DNA of 64,000 nucleotides, taken from contig JAXLYX010000013.1 in the NCBI GenBank assembly GCA_046351215.1, positions 1-64,000 on the forward strand, given 5' to 3'. Both the position numbers and the translations under genes were made by a program. This document shows, piece after piece, positions 1 to 8,784 of the stretch (positions within the stretch are counted from its first letter, which is position 1; each line of letters opens with the position of its first letter). Under the pieces are notes generated by a model that did not search any database, was not told where the DNA came from, and worked only from the letters and a program-made list of their open reading frames with translations. Origin of the DNA: JAXLYX01 sp046351215. GTDB lineage: Bacteria; Myxococcota_A; Polyangia; Polyangiales; Houyiibacteriaceae.

Positions 1-279
1 AGTCAATCAGCGGACGCCAACAACGCGACGAACGCGAGCATCAGGACCGCGACGCACATACCCACGTTTGAGCGGACGCGATCAGCCGTTCGAACAGTCG
101 GCTCAGCCCGAAACCACGATGTTGCCATCGATAACCTAGTACATTTGCCGCGCACCGGCCCCCCAAGGGGCCGAACGGCGGGAGAAAGTGCAAGTCGTGA
201 GGAGACTCTCGAACGAAGCGCCCGAGCTACGCTCTCGTCGGGCCTACAGCGGGCGATGCGCGTACGTTGAAGGACACAT
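1..279. other. Intergenic region, no gene seen
   Basis: No frame here has convincing coding character. Positions 156-173 form a 7-bp GC hairpin (CGGCCCC, 4-nt loop, GGGGCCG) with no T-run on either side, so a terminator is not claimed. The segment directly before position 280 carries the ribosome binding site of the next gene. Confidence 0.5.
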
Positions 280-915
280 ATGACGAAGGCCGAGCTCGAA
301 GCCCGAATGAGGGAGCTCGTGCCGAAGATCTTTGCCGCCGACGTGGAGCTCGGTCGCCGGTGGGGGATCGAGTCCTTGCCCTTCGAGCAGGTCGTGGGTC
401 CGCCCGCGAGCGAAGCCGACATCGCTGCGCTCGAGCGATCGCTCGGGAGGCCATTGCCGCCGAGCTATCGCACATTTCTGGCGACGTATGGGCGGTGGGA
501 AGGATTCGCGGGGACCGACCTTCTCGGGGTGAAGGATCACGGAAACCCGCACATCAACAGGCGATGCGCGGACCTGTCAGCGCTGTTCGACGAGGTCGAG
601 GTTGCAGACCCACTCGAGGCGGGAGCCATTCCCATCGGGCTCTCCGACGGTCGCAACGCGATTCTCCTCGAGCCGCCGCTGCGCGACGATGGCGAGATGG
701 ACGTGGTCACGTACGTGACCACCGAGGCGCAAGCACGTCATTCCGACCTGCTCGCGCTCTTCGAGGCACACCACGCCGACCAGCTTCGCCTGCTCGCACA
801 GCCCGCCAGGAAGCCACGCTCAGAGGCGGTGAAGAAAGCGCCGAAGAAGGTTGTGAAGAAAGCGCCGAAGTTGGCCGTAAACAAGGCGACGCTCCCGAAG
901 AAGACCAGGCGGTGA
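280..915 (+). CDS. SMI1/KNR4 family protein with Lys-rich tail
   Basis: The 211-aa protein has an SMI1/KNR4 (SUKH) fold. Residues about 45-65 show the family pattern ALERSLGRPLPPSYRTFL followed by an acidic/aromatic core. Family members are regulatory or scaffold proteins in fungi, and in bacteria often immunity proteins of polymorphic toxins. No toxin gene is adjacent, so an immunity role is not supported. The last 30 residues are a Lys/Ala/Pro tail built on an 18-bp direct repeat (829-846 and 853-870, 24-bp period), like histone-H1-type tails, and might bind nucleic acid. The ATG start is supported by AAGGA six bases upstream. An IS91-type transposase lies 3' of it. Confidence 0.8.
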   Translation: MTKAELEARMRELVPKIFAADVELGRRWGIESLPFEQVVGPPASEADIAALERSLGRPLPPSYRTFLATYGRWEGFAGTDLLGVKDHGNPHINRRCADLSALFDEVEVADPLEAGAIPIGLSDGRNAILLEPPLRDDGEMDVVTYVTTEAQARHSDLLALFEAHHADQLRLLAQPARKPRSEAVKKAPKKVVKKAPKLAVNKATLPKKTRR

Positions 916-1243
916 GTAGCGAGGCCGTTCCAGCGTGCGTCGCCGGACTGTCGCGGCCCTGGCTCGGACCGATCGCACCATGATGGTCGCGTGCTCCGAT
1001 GCAGTCAGGAGGTCTCGCGAGGTCATATTAAACATGAACTCCACTCACCCACCCAAAATTGTTTGACGTAAAACCACTTCTGCGAACTACGGCCTGGTCA
1101 GCCGTTCAGGACCAGCCGACTGTACGCCGATCGGACGCGCGCATGAAGGCTCTCGGGGCCCTGTCGGCCCACCGAAGGCTGATTCCCCGCCATGCCGAGC
1201 CGATGATGCCCGCATTGGAGACGTGAGCGCCCATCGCCCCCCC
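916..1243. other. Intergenic region, possible IS91 element end
   Basis: No gene is seen. The stretch 1022-1080 is clearly more AT-rich than its surroundings. At 1089-1105 a small hairpin (ACGGC, 7-nt loop, GCCGT) is followed, on the transposase strand, by AGTTC. IS91-family elements end near GTTC/CTTG tetranucleotides and have hairpins rather than terminal inverted repeats, so this is a candidate element end. The evidence is weak. Confidence 0.3.
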
Positions 1244-2740
1244 TCATTCGTCGTAGGAGACCGGCGGTTCATCGAGCTCGTAGGTGGTCTCGGCGTGGTC
1301 GCCGCACGGCAGAGGCGGCCCCGTGGCCCTCCGAGTCAGCCCCAGACGCTCCGCGAGCGGGCGCGCGATGCGTTCGTCGTCGATGAGCGCGATGAGCCGC
1401 AGCCTTCCGTGACAACGCGGACAGTCGAGCACGTCGAGCTCGAGGCCGCGCTTCATCAGCGTCGCCCAGTCGGACGGAGATCGGGATCGGGCTCGCAGAT
1501 CCCCCGATTCCGCCTCCGTCGCCGGCGCCGCCGTGTCAGCGACCTCCGGCCGCCCATAGCCCACCACGCGCTCCCGATCGCGCGCATGGGCCGCGAGCAC
1601 GCCGTGGTACACGAGCAGGTTCGCGTGCGGACGAGGGACGAGCGCGGCTAGCTTCTCGAGAAGCTCGAGCGGCGTGAGGGCCAGATGCGTCGTCCCGTCC
1701 GGCCACGGCGACTTCAGCGCCACGAGCACCTTGCCGTCTCCCCGCATCGAAAGCCGGCTCTCCGCGATCGGCGGCCTCAGGACGTACCGGGCCAGGCGCT
1801 CGAGGCCTCGCCTGTCCCACGCGGCGATGCGCGTACCCGCCTCGAGGTCGAACCCCGCGAGACGCGCCTTGCGCTGGCCCTCGGCAATCGTCGGAGCGCG
1901 TCGCGCGCCCTCTCGAGAACGCGCACCGAGTCGCTCCACCCGCTGGCCCCGACGCGGACCGAGCGCGATCCGATGATGGATCGACGCCGCGCGCAGTTCG
2001 TCGAGCGCGACCTCGAGCCCTTCGTCCGTCTCGTCGAACGCGACGAGGCCTCGCCGCTCGAGACGCCCGAGCATTCGGAGCAGCACCTCCGCGATCGCCT
2101 CGCCCGTCCACGGACGCGCTTCCGTGAACCGCACCCGGCCGAGCGCGTCCTCGTCGAACACCCCATCGACCACGAGGCAGTGGAAGTGCACGTGGAGATT
2201 CAGCCCCGAGCCGAATCGCTGGATCGCGGTCACGGCACCCGTCCGCCCCCTCCTCACCCCGAGCGCCCGCGCGCGCGAGCGAAGTGCCTCCGAGATCGAC
2301 TCGTGCAGCGCACGGAGCACCTCCCGCGCGAAGGCGTGATCGAACGCGAGACGCGGGCGCAGTGCGAACGGAATCGTGAGCACCCACTGACGCACCGGGA
2401 CCCAGGGGAAGACGCGATCGACCAGATGCGCAGCCATCCGCGTCATCCGCTTCCCGCCGCAGCTCGGGCAGAACCCGCGCCTCTTGCAGGTGAAGGCGAC
2501 GAGGCGCTCGAAGCGGCAACCACCACATCGGAACCTCGCGAAGCCGCGCGCGAAGTCGCCACAGCGGAGGTACCGCACCAGCTCGTCGCGAACGAAGCGC
2601 GGAACCTCGCCGGAAGGGAAGCGCCTACCCGCCTCGCACAGGAACGACCCGAGGCTCGCCTCCACGACGCGATGGAGCAGCGTGGCCTCCGGCCGACGCT
2701 GGACGTACGCGAGGATCGGGGGCGGCGCGCCATCGGGCAC
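1089..2740 (-). mobile_element. IS91-family insertion sequence (limits uncertain)
   Basis: The element is inferred from its single intact transposase. IS91-type elements move by rolling-circle-like single-strand transfer and lack terminal inverted repeats, so the ends cannot be set by inspection. The left limit given is the candidate hairpin at 1089-1105; the right end should lie between 2740 and the PolX start at 2918. No target duplication is expected for this family. Confidence 0.45.
1244..2740 (-). CDS. IS91-family HUH transposase
   Basis: The 498-aa protein has the two expected parts. Residues about 55-95 form a zinc-ribbon (CGDF, CGGC, CKRRGFCPSC). The catalytic region contains the HUH metal site in LHVHFHCLVVDG and a likely nucleophilic tyrosine in ARYVLRPPIAESRL. 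A second CPRCHGRLR motif lies near the C-terminus, typical of this subgroup. The enzyme nicks and rejoins single-stranded DNA. The frame is intact and full length, so it may be active. The start is a GTG. It lies head to head with polX, and its antisense strand is open over a long distance, which is a codon-bias artefact. Confidence 0.9.
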   Translation of the reverse strand: MPDGAPPPILAYVQRRPEATLLHRVVEASLGSFLCEAGRRFPSGEVPRFVRDELVRYLRCGDFARGFARFRCGGCRFERLVAFTCKRRGFCPSCGGKRMTRMAAHLVDRVFPWVPVRQWVLTIPFALRPRLAFDHAFAREVLRALHESISEALRSRARALGVRRGRTGAVTAIQRFGSGLNLHVHFHCLVVDGVFDEDALGRVRFTEARPWTGEAIAEVLLRMLGRLERRGLVAFDETDEGLEVALDELRAASIHHRIALGPRRGQRVERLGARSREGARRAPTIAEGQRKARLAGFDLEAGTRIAAWDRRGLERLARYVLRPPIAESRLSMRGDGKVLVALKSPWPDGTTHLALTPLELLEKLAALVPRPHANLLVYHGVLAAHARDRERVVGYGRPEVADTAAPATEAESGDLRARSRSPSDWATLMKRGLELDVLDCPRCHGRLRLIALIDDERIARPLAERLGLTRRATGPPLPCGDHAETTYELDEPPVSYDE

Positions 2741-2917
2741 GGGCGTGCACGAAGCGCGAAGGGCGCGCCGCGGCGACGGACCGTGACATCGAGCCTCGGC
2801 GGCTCACCGCGCGGCGGATCCCGCGGCCTCCGACCGGCGGCCGCCTCTGCCCGGCGCCGGCCCCCCTCCCATCCCTCCCCCCGCGTGCGTAGCTCGACCA
2901 CGTCGCCCCGAGCGCCC

Positions 2918-4636
2918 ATGCCCATCCACAACGCCGACATCGCCCGGCTCTTCGATCGCATCGCCGATCTCCTCGAGCTCGCCGGCGAGAACCCCTTCCG
3001 CGTGCGCGCCTACCGCAACGCCTCGCGCATGCTCTCGGGCCTCGGCAAGAACGTCCGCGACATGCTCGCGAAGGGCGAGGACCTCACGGAGCTCCCCGGC
3101 ATCGGCGACGATCTCGCGGGGAAGATCCGCGAGGCCGTCGAGACCGGCAGCGTCGATCTCCTCCGTCGGCTCGAGAAGAAGCTCCCGGCCGGCCTTCCGT
3201 CTCTGCTCGCGCTCCCCGGCCTCGGCCCGAAGCGCGTGCGCATGCTCTACGATCAGCTCCACGTCTCGAGCGTCGAGGAGCTCGCGCGCGCCGCCGAGCA
3301 GGGGAAGCTCGAGGGCCTCCCGGGCCTCGGCCCGAAGACCGTCGCGAAGATCGTCGCCGCGATCGCGACGAAGCGGACGGAGGAGCGGCGCTACCTCGTC
3401 TCCGAGGCGCGTCCCATCGCGGAGGATCTCGTCGCCCATCTCTCGAAGGCCCGTGGCCTCTCGGAGATCGTGGTCGCCGGCAGCTACCGCCGCGGCAAGG
3501 AGACCGTGGGCGACCTCGACGTGCTCGTCGCCGCGAAGGGGAAGACGCACGTCGTCGAGCGCTTCGTCGGCTACGACGAGGTGGTCGAGGTCCTCGCTCG
3601 GGGCGACACGCGCGCCGCGGTGCGTCTCCGCTCCGGGATCCAGGTCGACCTCCGCCTCGTGCCCGAGGAGAGCTTCGGCGCCGCGCTCCACTACTTCACG
3701 GGCAGCAAGGCACACAACGTCGCCGTGCGGAAGCGCGCGCAGGAGCGCGGCCTCAAGCTCAACGAATACGGCGTGTTCCTGGGCGAGGAGCGCATCGCGG
3801 GCGAGACGGAGGCCTCGGTCTTCGAGGCCGTCGGCCTCCCCTTCGTCCCGCCGGAGCTCCGCGAGGATCGCGGCGAGCTCGAAGCCGCCGCGAAGGGGAA
3901 GCTCCCCGAGCTCGTGAAGCTCGAGGACCTTCGCGGCGACCTCCACGTCCACACGAAGGCGACCGACGGCCACGCGACGCTCGGGGAGATGGTCGCGGCT
4001 GCAAAGGAAGCGGGCCTCTCCTACCTCGCGGTCACGGAGCACTCGCAGCGCCTCAAGATGGTCCACGGCCTCGATCCGGATCGGCTCCTCGCCCAGGTCG
4101 ACGCGATCGCCGAGCTGAACGGTTCCCTGAAGGGCTTCACCGTCCTCGCGGGCATCGAGGTCGACGTCCTCGAGGACGGCACGCTCGATCTCCCGGACTC
4201 GGTCCTCTCGCGCCTCGACCTCGTCGTCGCGTCCGTGCACGGGAAGTTCGACCTTCCGCGCGAGGCACAGACGAAGCGCATCCTCCGCGCGATCGAGAAC
4301 CGCCACGTCTCGATCCTCGGCCATCCGACGGGGAGGCTCCTGCTCTCCCGCGAGGCCTACGACTTCGACGTGGAGCGCGTCTTCGCCGCCGCTGCGGAGG
4401 CCGGCGTCGTCCTCGAGATCAACGCGCATCCCGAGCGCCTCGACCTCTCGGACGTCCACTGCCGGCAGGCGAAGGAGCTCGGCGCGCGCTTCGCGATCAG
4501 CACGGACGCGCACTCGACGAGCGACTTCGCGAACCTCGGCTACGGCGTCGCGCAGGCGCGACGCGGCTGGCTCGAGGCGAGCGACGTCGTGAACACGCTC
4601 CCGGTCGCGAAGCTGAAGAAGGCCCTCGCGCGCTGA
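2918..4636 (+). CDS. polX: PolX family DNA polymerase with PHP domain
   Basis: The 572-aa protein is a bacterial family X polymerase, which fills short gaps in base-excision repair. Order of parts: 8-kDa-like N-terminal region; helix-hairpin-helix motifs at about 60, 100 and 133 (LPGIGDDL, LPGLGPKRV, LPGLGPKTV); the nucleotidyltransferase signature GSYRRGKETVGDLDVLV near 188, whose two Asp residues bind metal, with a third Asp in QVDLRLV; and from about 340 a PHP phosphoesterase domain (GDLHVHTKATDG, TEHS, GHPTGR, STDAHS) expected to give 3'-5' exonuclease and AP-endonuclease activity. The ATG at 2918 begins the homologous region (MPIHNADIARLFDRIADLLE). The long open frame upstream is antisense to the transposase and not part of the gene. 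Confidence 0.95.
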   Translation: MPIHNADIARLFDRIADLLELAGENPFRVRAYRNASRMLSGLGKNVRDMLAKGEDLTELPGIGDDLAGKIREAVETGSVDLLRRLEKKLPAGLPSLLALPGLGPKRVRMLYDQLHVSSVEELARAAEQGKLEGLPGLGPKTVAKIVAAIATKRTEERRYLVSEARPIAEDLVAHLSKARGLSEIVVAGSYRRGKETVGDLDVLVAAKGKTHVVERFVGYDEVVEVLARGDTRAAVRLRSGIQVDLRLVPEESFGAALHYFTGSKAHNVAVRKRAQERGLKLNEYGVFLGEERIAGETEASVFEAVGLPFVPPELREDRGELEAAAKGKLPELVKLEDLRGDLHVHTKATDGHATLGEMVAAAKEAGLSYLAVTEHSQRLKMVHGLDPDRLLAQVDAIAELNGSLKGFTVLAGIEVDVLEDGTLDLPDSVLSRLDLVVASVHGKFDLPREAQTKRILRAIENRHVSILGHPTGRLLLSREAYDFDVERVFAAAAEAGVVLEINAHPERLDLSDVHCRQAKELGARFAISTDAHSTSDFANLGYGVAQARRGWLEASDVVNTLPVAKLKKALAR

Positions 4637-4640
4637 GCCG

Positions 4641-5654
4641 TCAGGTACGTGCGAGCCGATCGGGGACGAGCACGGCCGCGCCGACGAGCCTGCCTTCGCG
4701 GAGCCGCGTCAGGGCCTCGTTCGCCTCGGAGAGACGGAAGACCTCGACCTGCGTCTCGATCGGCACCTGCGGCGCGAGCGCGAGGAGCTCCTCGCCGTCC
4801 TTGCGCGTGAGGTTCGCGACGGAGCGGATCGAACGCTCTCCCCAGAGGATCGCGTACGGGAAGCTCGGGATGTCGCTCATGTGGATCCCGCCGCAGACGA
4901 CGACGCCTCCCTTCCGGAGGTGCCTTAGGGCCGTGGGCACGAGCGCTCCGACGGGCGCGAAGATCAGGGCCGCGTCGAGGAGCTCGGGCGGCGTCTCGTC
5001 CGCGCCTCCGGCCCAGACGCAGCCGAGCGAGCGCGCGAAGGCCTGGGCCTCGACGTCGCCGGGCCGCGTCATCGCGAAGACCTCGCGCCCCTCGGCTCGG
5101 GCGAGCTGCGCGACGATGTGGGCCGCCGCGCCGAAACCGTAGATCCCGATGCGTTTCCCGTCGCCCGCCATGCGCAGGGTGCGATGGCCGATGAGCCCCG
5201 CGCAGAGGAGCGGCGCCGCGTGCACGTCGTCGATCCCGTCGGGGATCGGGAAGCAATAGCGGACGTCCGCGACCACGTGCTCGGCGTAGCCCCCGTCGCG
5301 CTGGTAGCCGGTGAACTCGGCGTGGTCGCAGAGGTTCTCGTGGCCCTCGTCGCAGTACGCGCAGCGACCGCACGTGCTGCCGAGCCAGGGCACGCCGACG
5401 CGGTCGCCGATCGCGACGCTCGCGACCGCGGGACCGAGCGCGACGACGCGGCCGACGACCTCGTGCCCGAGCACGATCGGCCATTTCGCATCCTTCAGGT
5501 CGCCGTCGGCGACGTGCAGATCGGTCCGGCACACGCCGCAGGCGAGCACCTCGAGCAGCACCTCGCCCTCGCCCGGCACCGGCATCGGCAAGCGCGTGTC
5601 CTCGAGCGGAAGCCCGGGTCCCCGGAGCACCATCGCGCGCATCGAGCGATCCAT
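4641..5654 (-). CDS. Zinc-dependent alcohol dehydrogenase
   Basis: The 337-aa protein belongs to the medium-chain dehydrogenase/reductase superfamily, Adh_fam_2-like branch. Catalytic zinc ligands are in CGVCRTDLH and the GHE motif. The structural zinc is held by four Cys in CGRCAYCDEGHENLC. The Rossmann nucleotide loop is GIYGFGAAAH. It should oxidise primary alcohols or reduce aldehydes with NAD(P). An alternative start is four codons in (MRAMVL). It converges with polX, the two stops being 4 nt apart. It sits 35 nt downstream of the glycosyltransferase gene, but a candidate promoter of its own (TGCTAGGGT) ends 6 nt before the ATG. Confidence 0.9.
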   Translation of the reverse strand: MDRSMRAMVLRGPGLPLEDTRLPMPVPGEGEVLLEVLACGVCRTDLHVADGDLKDAKWPIVLGHEVVGRVVALGPAVASVAIGDRVGVPWLGSTCGRCAYCDEGHENLCDHAEFTGYQRDGGYAEHVVADVRYCFPIPDGIDDVHAAPLLCAGLIGHRTLRMAGDGKRIGIYGFGAAAHIVAQLARAEGREVFAMTRPGDVEAQAFARSLGCVWAGGADETPPELLDAALIFAPVGALVPTALRHLRKGGVVVCGGIHMSDIPSFPYAILWGERSIRSVANLTRKDGEELLALAPQVPIETQVEVFRLSEANEALTRLREGRLVGAAVLVPDRLART

Positions 5655-5660
5655 CCCGAC

Positions 5661-5669
5661 ACCCTAGCA
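5661..5669 (-). promoter_or_regulatory. Candidate extended -10 box, leaderless start of ADH gene
   Basis: On the minus strand TGC-TAGGGT fits TGnTAnnnT and ends 6 nt before the ATG at 5654, so transcription would begin at about the start codon. No clear -35 is seen. Confidence 0.35.
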
Positions 5670-5689
5670 GGCCTCGCTCGCGCACGGCC

Positions 5690-7279
5690 CTATCGGGTCG
5701 AGCCGACGCGGCGGAACATCAGCCAGTACACCCCCGGAGCCACCTCGGGGCTCTCGAGCACGTAGGGCGCCCGCCCCTCCTTGATCTCGCGCAAGAGGAG
5801 CCACTCCGCGTAGAAGCCGGCGCGCGTGCGCGACAGGTCGGTGAACGGCGCCGGAGCGAACTTCGTCATCACGATCAGGTCGGGACGCTGGGAGAGCACC
5901 CAGGCCGTGTCGTGACGCTCGTGGCCGATCCAGTTGCGGATCATCCGTTCGGACGGAACGCGGCCTCCTCCGTGCGCGATCCGCGGCTCGGTGAGCCCGA
6001 CGAGGTCGATCGTGCGGAGGCCCGAGAAATAGCCGATCGCTCCGATGGGAACGGTGGCGATCGTCGCGCCGCGCTCGTGCGCGCGGAGGTAGCGCCCCAC
6101 CGCCGCCCAACGGAGCACGTTCGGGAAGCCGTGCACGGGCCCGAGCGCGTGCGCCGTGCTCGCACGGGCCGAGACCGCCGCGACGAGCAGGACCACGGGG
6201 ACGAAGGCCATCGCGGGTCGCGCGCCGTCCGGGGTGCGTGCGAGCCGTGACGCGGCCGCGAAGACCCCGTAGAGCGCCATCGCATCGAGCGGTCCGACGA
6301 GGGGAACGACGAGACGGCCGTAGTGGAAGTGGTCGCCTCCCGTGCGCAGCATCGACGCGAGCCAGATCGCGCTGCCCGCGAGGAAGAAGCCCATCGCCGG
6401 ACGACCGCGGCTCGGGAGGAGCGCGAGCGGCGAGAGGACGACCAGGGGATGATCGAGCGCGAGCTCGGCGAGGTAGAGCGCACCGAGCCGCGCGTGGACG
6501 AGCGTGCCGCCGGCCTTCGCCCAGAAGGTGTTCGGGAGCACGTCGCCGAAGATCGCGAGGCGCGCGACCGTGAGCGCGACGAGGAAGAGCCCGAGCGGGA
6601 GGAGAGTCCGTGCGCGGCGCGCCGACGGCAGGAGCGGCAGCGCGAGGGCGAAGACCGCGGCCTCGGGTCGAGCGAGCACCGCGACGGCGATCGCCACGAC
6701 GAGGGCGGTCTCGGCCTCGGCGACCGCGGCCAGGAAGACGGCGCCGACGGCGAGCCCCGCGGTCGAGGTCTCGAGCCCGACCACGGAGTAGAGGAGGTGA
6801 TAGTCGTCGAACGAGAAGAGGCAGGCGACCCCGAGCCCGAGCACGAAGGGCCCTCGTCGTGCGTCGAGCCGCGCCCCGAGCCTCGCGGCGGCGGCGGCCA
6901 CGGCCCCGACGGTCGCGACGAGCGTGACGACACCGAGGGCCTGCGAGGCCGCGATCGGATCCCACGAGGCGAAGCGGGCGGCCGTCAGCATCGCGAGGTA
7001 GAGGACGCTGCTGAAGCCCTCGACCGGCGCATCCTCGCAGTTCCAACGGAGGCCGCAGCCCTCGACAAGGTGGTCCGCGTAGCGGAAGTAGATGAAGGCG
7101 TCGTCGTAGAGCGAGCCGACGTGCGCGAGCGCGAAGCCGACGACGCGGACGAGCGCGAGCGCGACTCCGACCGCGACGGCCGCTCGAACGGCGAATCGCT
7201 CCCTCCGACGCGTATCGTCCGTGTCCCGCGCGGACGCGTCGCTCGGGCTCGACGGCGTGGTGTCGCGCGACTCCTTCAC
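5690..7279 (-). CDS. Polytopic membrane glycosyltransferase-like protein
   Basis: The 529-aa inner-membrane protein has about ten hydrophobic helices. Near the N-terminus is YDDAFIYFRYADHLVEGCGL, and about residue 245 LPNTFWAKAGG. Both recur in polyprenyl-phosphate-sugar-dependent (GT-C type, mannosyl/arabinofuranosyl-transferase-like) proteins. The acidic pair DD in the first loop is the usual catalytic feature. Substrate is unknown. The GTG start overlaps the stop of the acetyltransferase gene (GTGA), showing translational coupling, so the two products likely act on the same envelope glycan. Longer upstream extensions in this frame are antisense or out-of-frame and were discarded. Confidence 0.75.
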   Translation of the reverse strand: MKESRDTTPSSPSDASARDTDDTRRRERFAVRAAVAVGVALALVRVVGFALAHVGSLYDDAFIYFRYADHLVEGCGLRWNCEDAPVEGFSSVLYLAMLTAARFASWDPIAASQALGVVTLVATVGAVAAAAARLGARLDARRGPFVLGLGVACLFSFDDYHLLYSVVGLETSTAGLAVGAVFLAAVAEAETALVVAIAVAVLARPEAAVFALALPLLPSARRARTLLPLGLFLVALTVARLAIFGDVLPNTFWAKAGGTLVHARLGALYLAELALDHPLVVLSPLALLPSRGRPAMGFFLAGSAIWLASMLRTGGDHFHYGRLVVPLVGPLDAMALYGVFAAASRLARTPDGARPAMAFVPVVLLVAAVSARASTAHALGPVHGFPNVLRWAAVGRYLRAHERGATIATVPIGAIGYFSGLRTIDLVGLTEPRIAHGGGRVPSERMIRNWIGHERHDTAWVLSQRPDLIVMTKFAPAPFTDLSRTRAGFYAEWLLLREIKEGRAPYVLESPEVAPGVYWLMFRRVGSTR

Positions 7280-7836
7280 TCGGGCGGCGGCTCGCTCTTC
7301 GACGAGGGCCCCGGCCGTCCCGTGTAGCGGAGGATCTTCGCGGGCGCGCCGATCGCGGTCGCGTCCTCGGGCACGTCGCCGATCACGACCGAATTGGCCC
7401 CGACGCGCGCGCGATCGCCGACCTTCAGGCTGCCGAGGATCTTCGCGCCCGCGCCGACGAAGACGTCGTCTCCGAGGACCGGAGCGTTGCCCCGCGTGTC
7501 GTTCGAGCCGAGCGTGACCTCGTGCATGATGCCGACGCGATCGCCGATCACGGCGTTCGGCGAGATCAGCACGTTCTGGCAGTGCACGACGTGGAGGCTC
7601 TTCCCGATCTTCGCCTCGCGGTGGATCTCGGAGCCCGTGAGCAGGCGGATGGCGAAGAGCGCCGCGCCGTAGATCTTCCCGCCGACCGTGCGCACGACGG
7701 TCGAATCCCGTTCCATCACGAACCGTCCGAAACGGTAGTTGGCGACGGGCCAGAACGCGGGGTTCGAGAGCTTCGAGCCGTGGAGCTCGTAGTCGGAGCG
7801 GAGCTCGGCGGCCAAATCGGACCAGGACTCGGACAT
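7276..7836 (-). CDS. Hexapeptide-repeat O-acetyltransferase (CysE-like)
   Basis: The 186-aa protein is a left-handed beta-helix acetyltransferase of the serine acetyltransferase class. Hexapeptide repeats run from about residue 75 to 165 (VVHCQNVLISPNAVIGDRVG, GDDVFVGAGAKI, GDRARVGANSVV), and the conserved EIH and H-V-V-H residues for acetyl-CoA chemistry are present. It is shorter than true CysE and lacks its long N-terminal helical domain, and its partner is a membrane glycosyltransferase. O-acetylation of a polysaccharide is therefore more likely than cysteine synthesis. The ATG is preceded by GAAGG. It is the first gene of the leftward unit. Confidence 0.8.
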   Translation of the reverse strand: MSESWSDLAAELRSDYELHGSKLSNPAFWPVANYRFGRFVMERDSTVVRTVGGKIYGAALFAIRLLTGSEIHREAKIGKSLHVVHCQNVLISPNAVIGDRVGIMHEVTLGSNDTRGNAPVLGDDVFVGAGAKILGSLKVGDRARVGANSVVIGDVPEDATAIGAPAKILRYTGRPGPSSKSEPPPE

Positions 7837-7995
7837 CGTCGGACCTTCGGGTACGAGCCGAAAGAGCGGAGAGATGTGCCGATGATACACACAAAGGGGC
7901 ACACATGGTAGGCCATCTCTCGACTCGGTTGCCGGAGACCCACGAACGGCGGGCCGGGTCCCATCCCAGGTCGGGTGGATAGGCTTCACGCACGG

Positions 7996-8784
7996 ATGAG
8001 CCTCGAAGGCGCGATCACCCATTTCTTCGAACGTCACGCGGCCGTGGTGGCCGCGGCGATCGCGGGCTTCGTCGGCCTCGAGCTGCTCCGGCTCCGGGGC
8101 GGTCGGGGTCAGCCGCTCCACGGCCCCTCGGTCGCGAGCAACCTGGTCACCCACGGCGTGGGCTCGGCCCTCCGGTTCGCGACGCGGGGTCTCCGAGTGG
8201 GGGCGTTCGTGGCGATGGACGGGCTCACGCCCCTCGCATGGCCGACGACGGCGCTCACGGTCGTCGTCGCCTACCTCGCGATCGATCTCACGCTCTACGT
8301 CTGGCACCGGATGCTCCACGAGGTCCCGCTCCTCTGGGCGTTCCACTCGGTGCACCACTCGTCGGAGCGCTACGACCTCTCGCTCGGCGGCCGGGCCTCG
8401 TGGCTGCAGCGGGTCTTCGACGACCTCGTGTACCTCCCCGTCGTCGCGCTCGGCGTACCGGCCTCCGTGGCGCTCGTGCTCGTCGACCTGAACCGCCTCA
8501 GCCAGCTCTGGACCCACAGCTCGACGATCGCTCGCCTCCCGTGGCTCGACGGATGGCTCGACACGCCCTCGAACCATCGCGTGCACCATCGGCGCTCCGA
8601 GGACGGCTCCGCCCGGAACTACGGCTCGACCTTCGTGATCTGGGATCGGCTCTTCGGCACCTACGAGCGGGAGGGCGCGGAGATGGTGTACGGCACGGAG
8701 CTCGGCGACGTCGGCGTCGATCCCATCGCCATCCAGCTCGCCGGGCTGCGCGGGCTCTTCCGACGACGACGGATGGTGCGATGA
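7996..8784 (+). CDS. Sterol desaturase/fatty acid hydroxylase superfamily protein (copy 1)
   Basis: The 262-aa membrane protein has all three His clusters of the di-iron FA-hydroxylase superfamily: HRMLH, HSVHH and NHRVHH, plus the downstream WDRLFGTYE signature. Such enzymes hydroxylate or desaturate sterols, fatty acids or other lipids at the membrane using O2. Hydrophobic segments precede the first box and lie between the second and third. The substrate cannot be told. A GTG at 7975 would add seven residues. It heads a run of four rightward genes with ATGA overlaps. A second copy ends the run. Confidence 0.85.
   Translation: MSLEGAITHFFERHAAVVAAAIAGFVGLELLRLRGGRGQPLHGPSVASNLVTHGVGSALRFATRGLRVGAFVAMDGLTPLAWPTTALTVVVAYLAIDLTLYVWHRMLHEVPLLWAFHSVHHSSERYDLSLGGRASWLQRVFDDLVYLPVVALGVPASVALVLVDLNRLSQLWTHSSTIARLPWLDGWLDTPSNHRVHHRRSEDGSARNYGSTFVIWDRLFGTYEREGAEMVYGTELGDVGVDPIAIQLAGLRGLFRRRRMVR

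Noticed and set aside
1..279. Minus-strand short hydrophobic peptide at the left edge
   Set aside because: No ribosome site, very short, and no family; not distinguishable from chance.
280..915. Toxin-immunity pair with the SMI1/KNR4 protein
   Set aside because: No toxin-like gene is adjacent to this or the second copy at 51007.
1685..2917. Long open frame upstream of and in frame with polX
   Set aside because: It is antisense to the intact IS91 transposase; the homologous PolX region begins at 2918. GC-rich codon bias leaves the antisense strand open.
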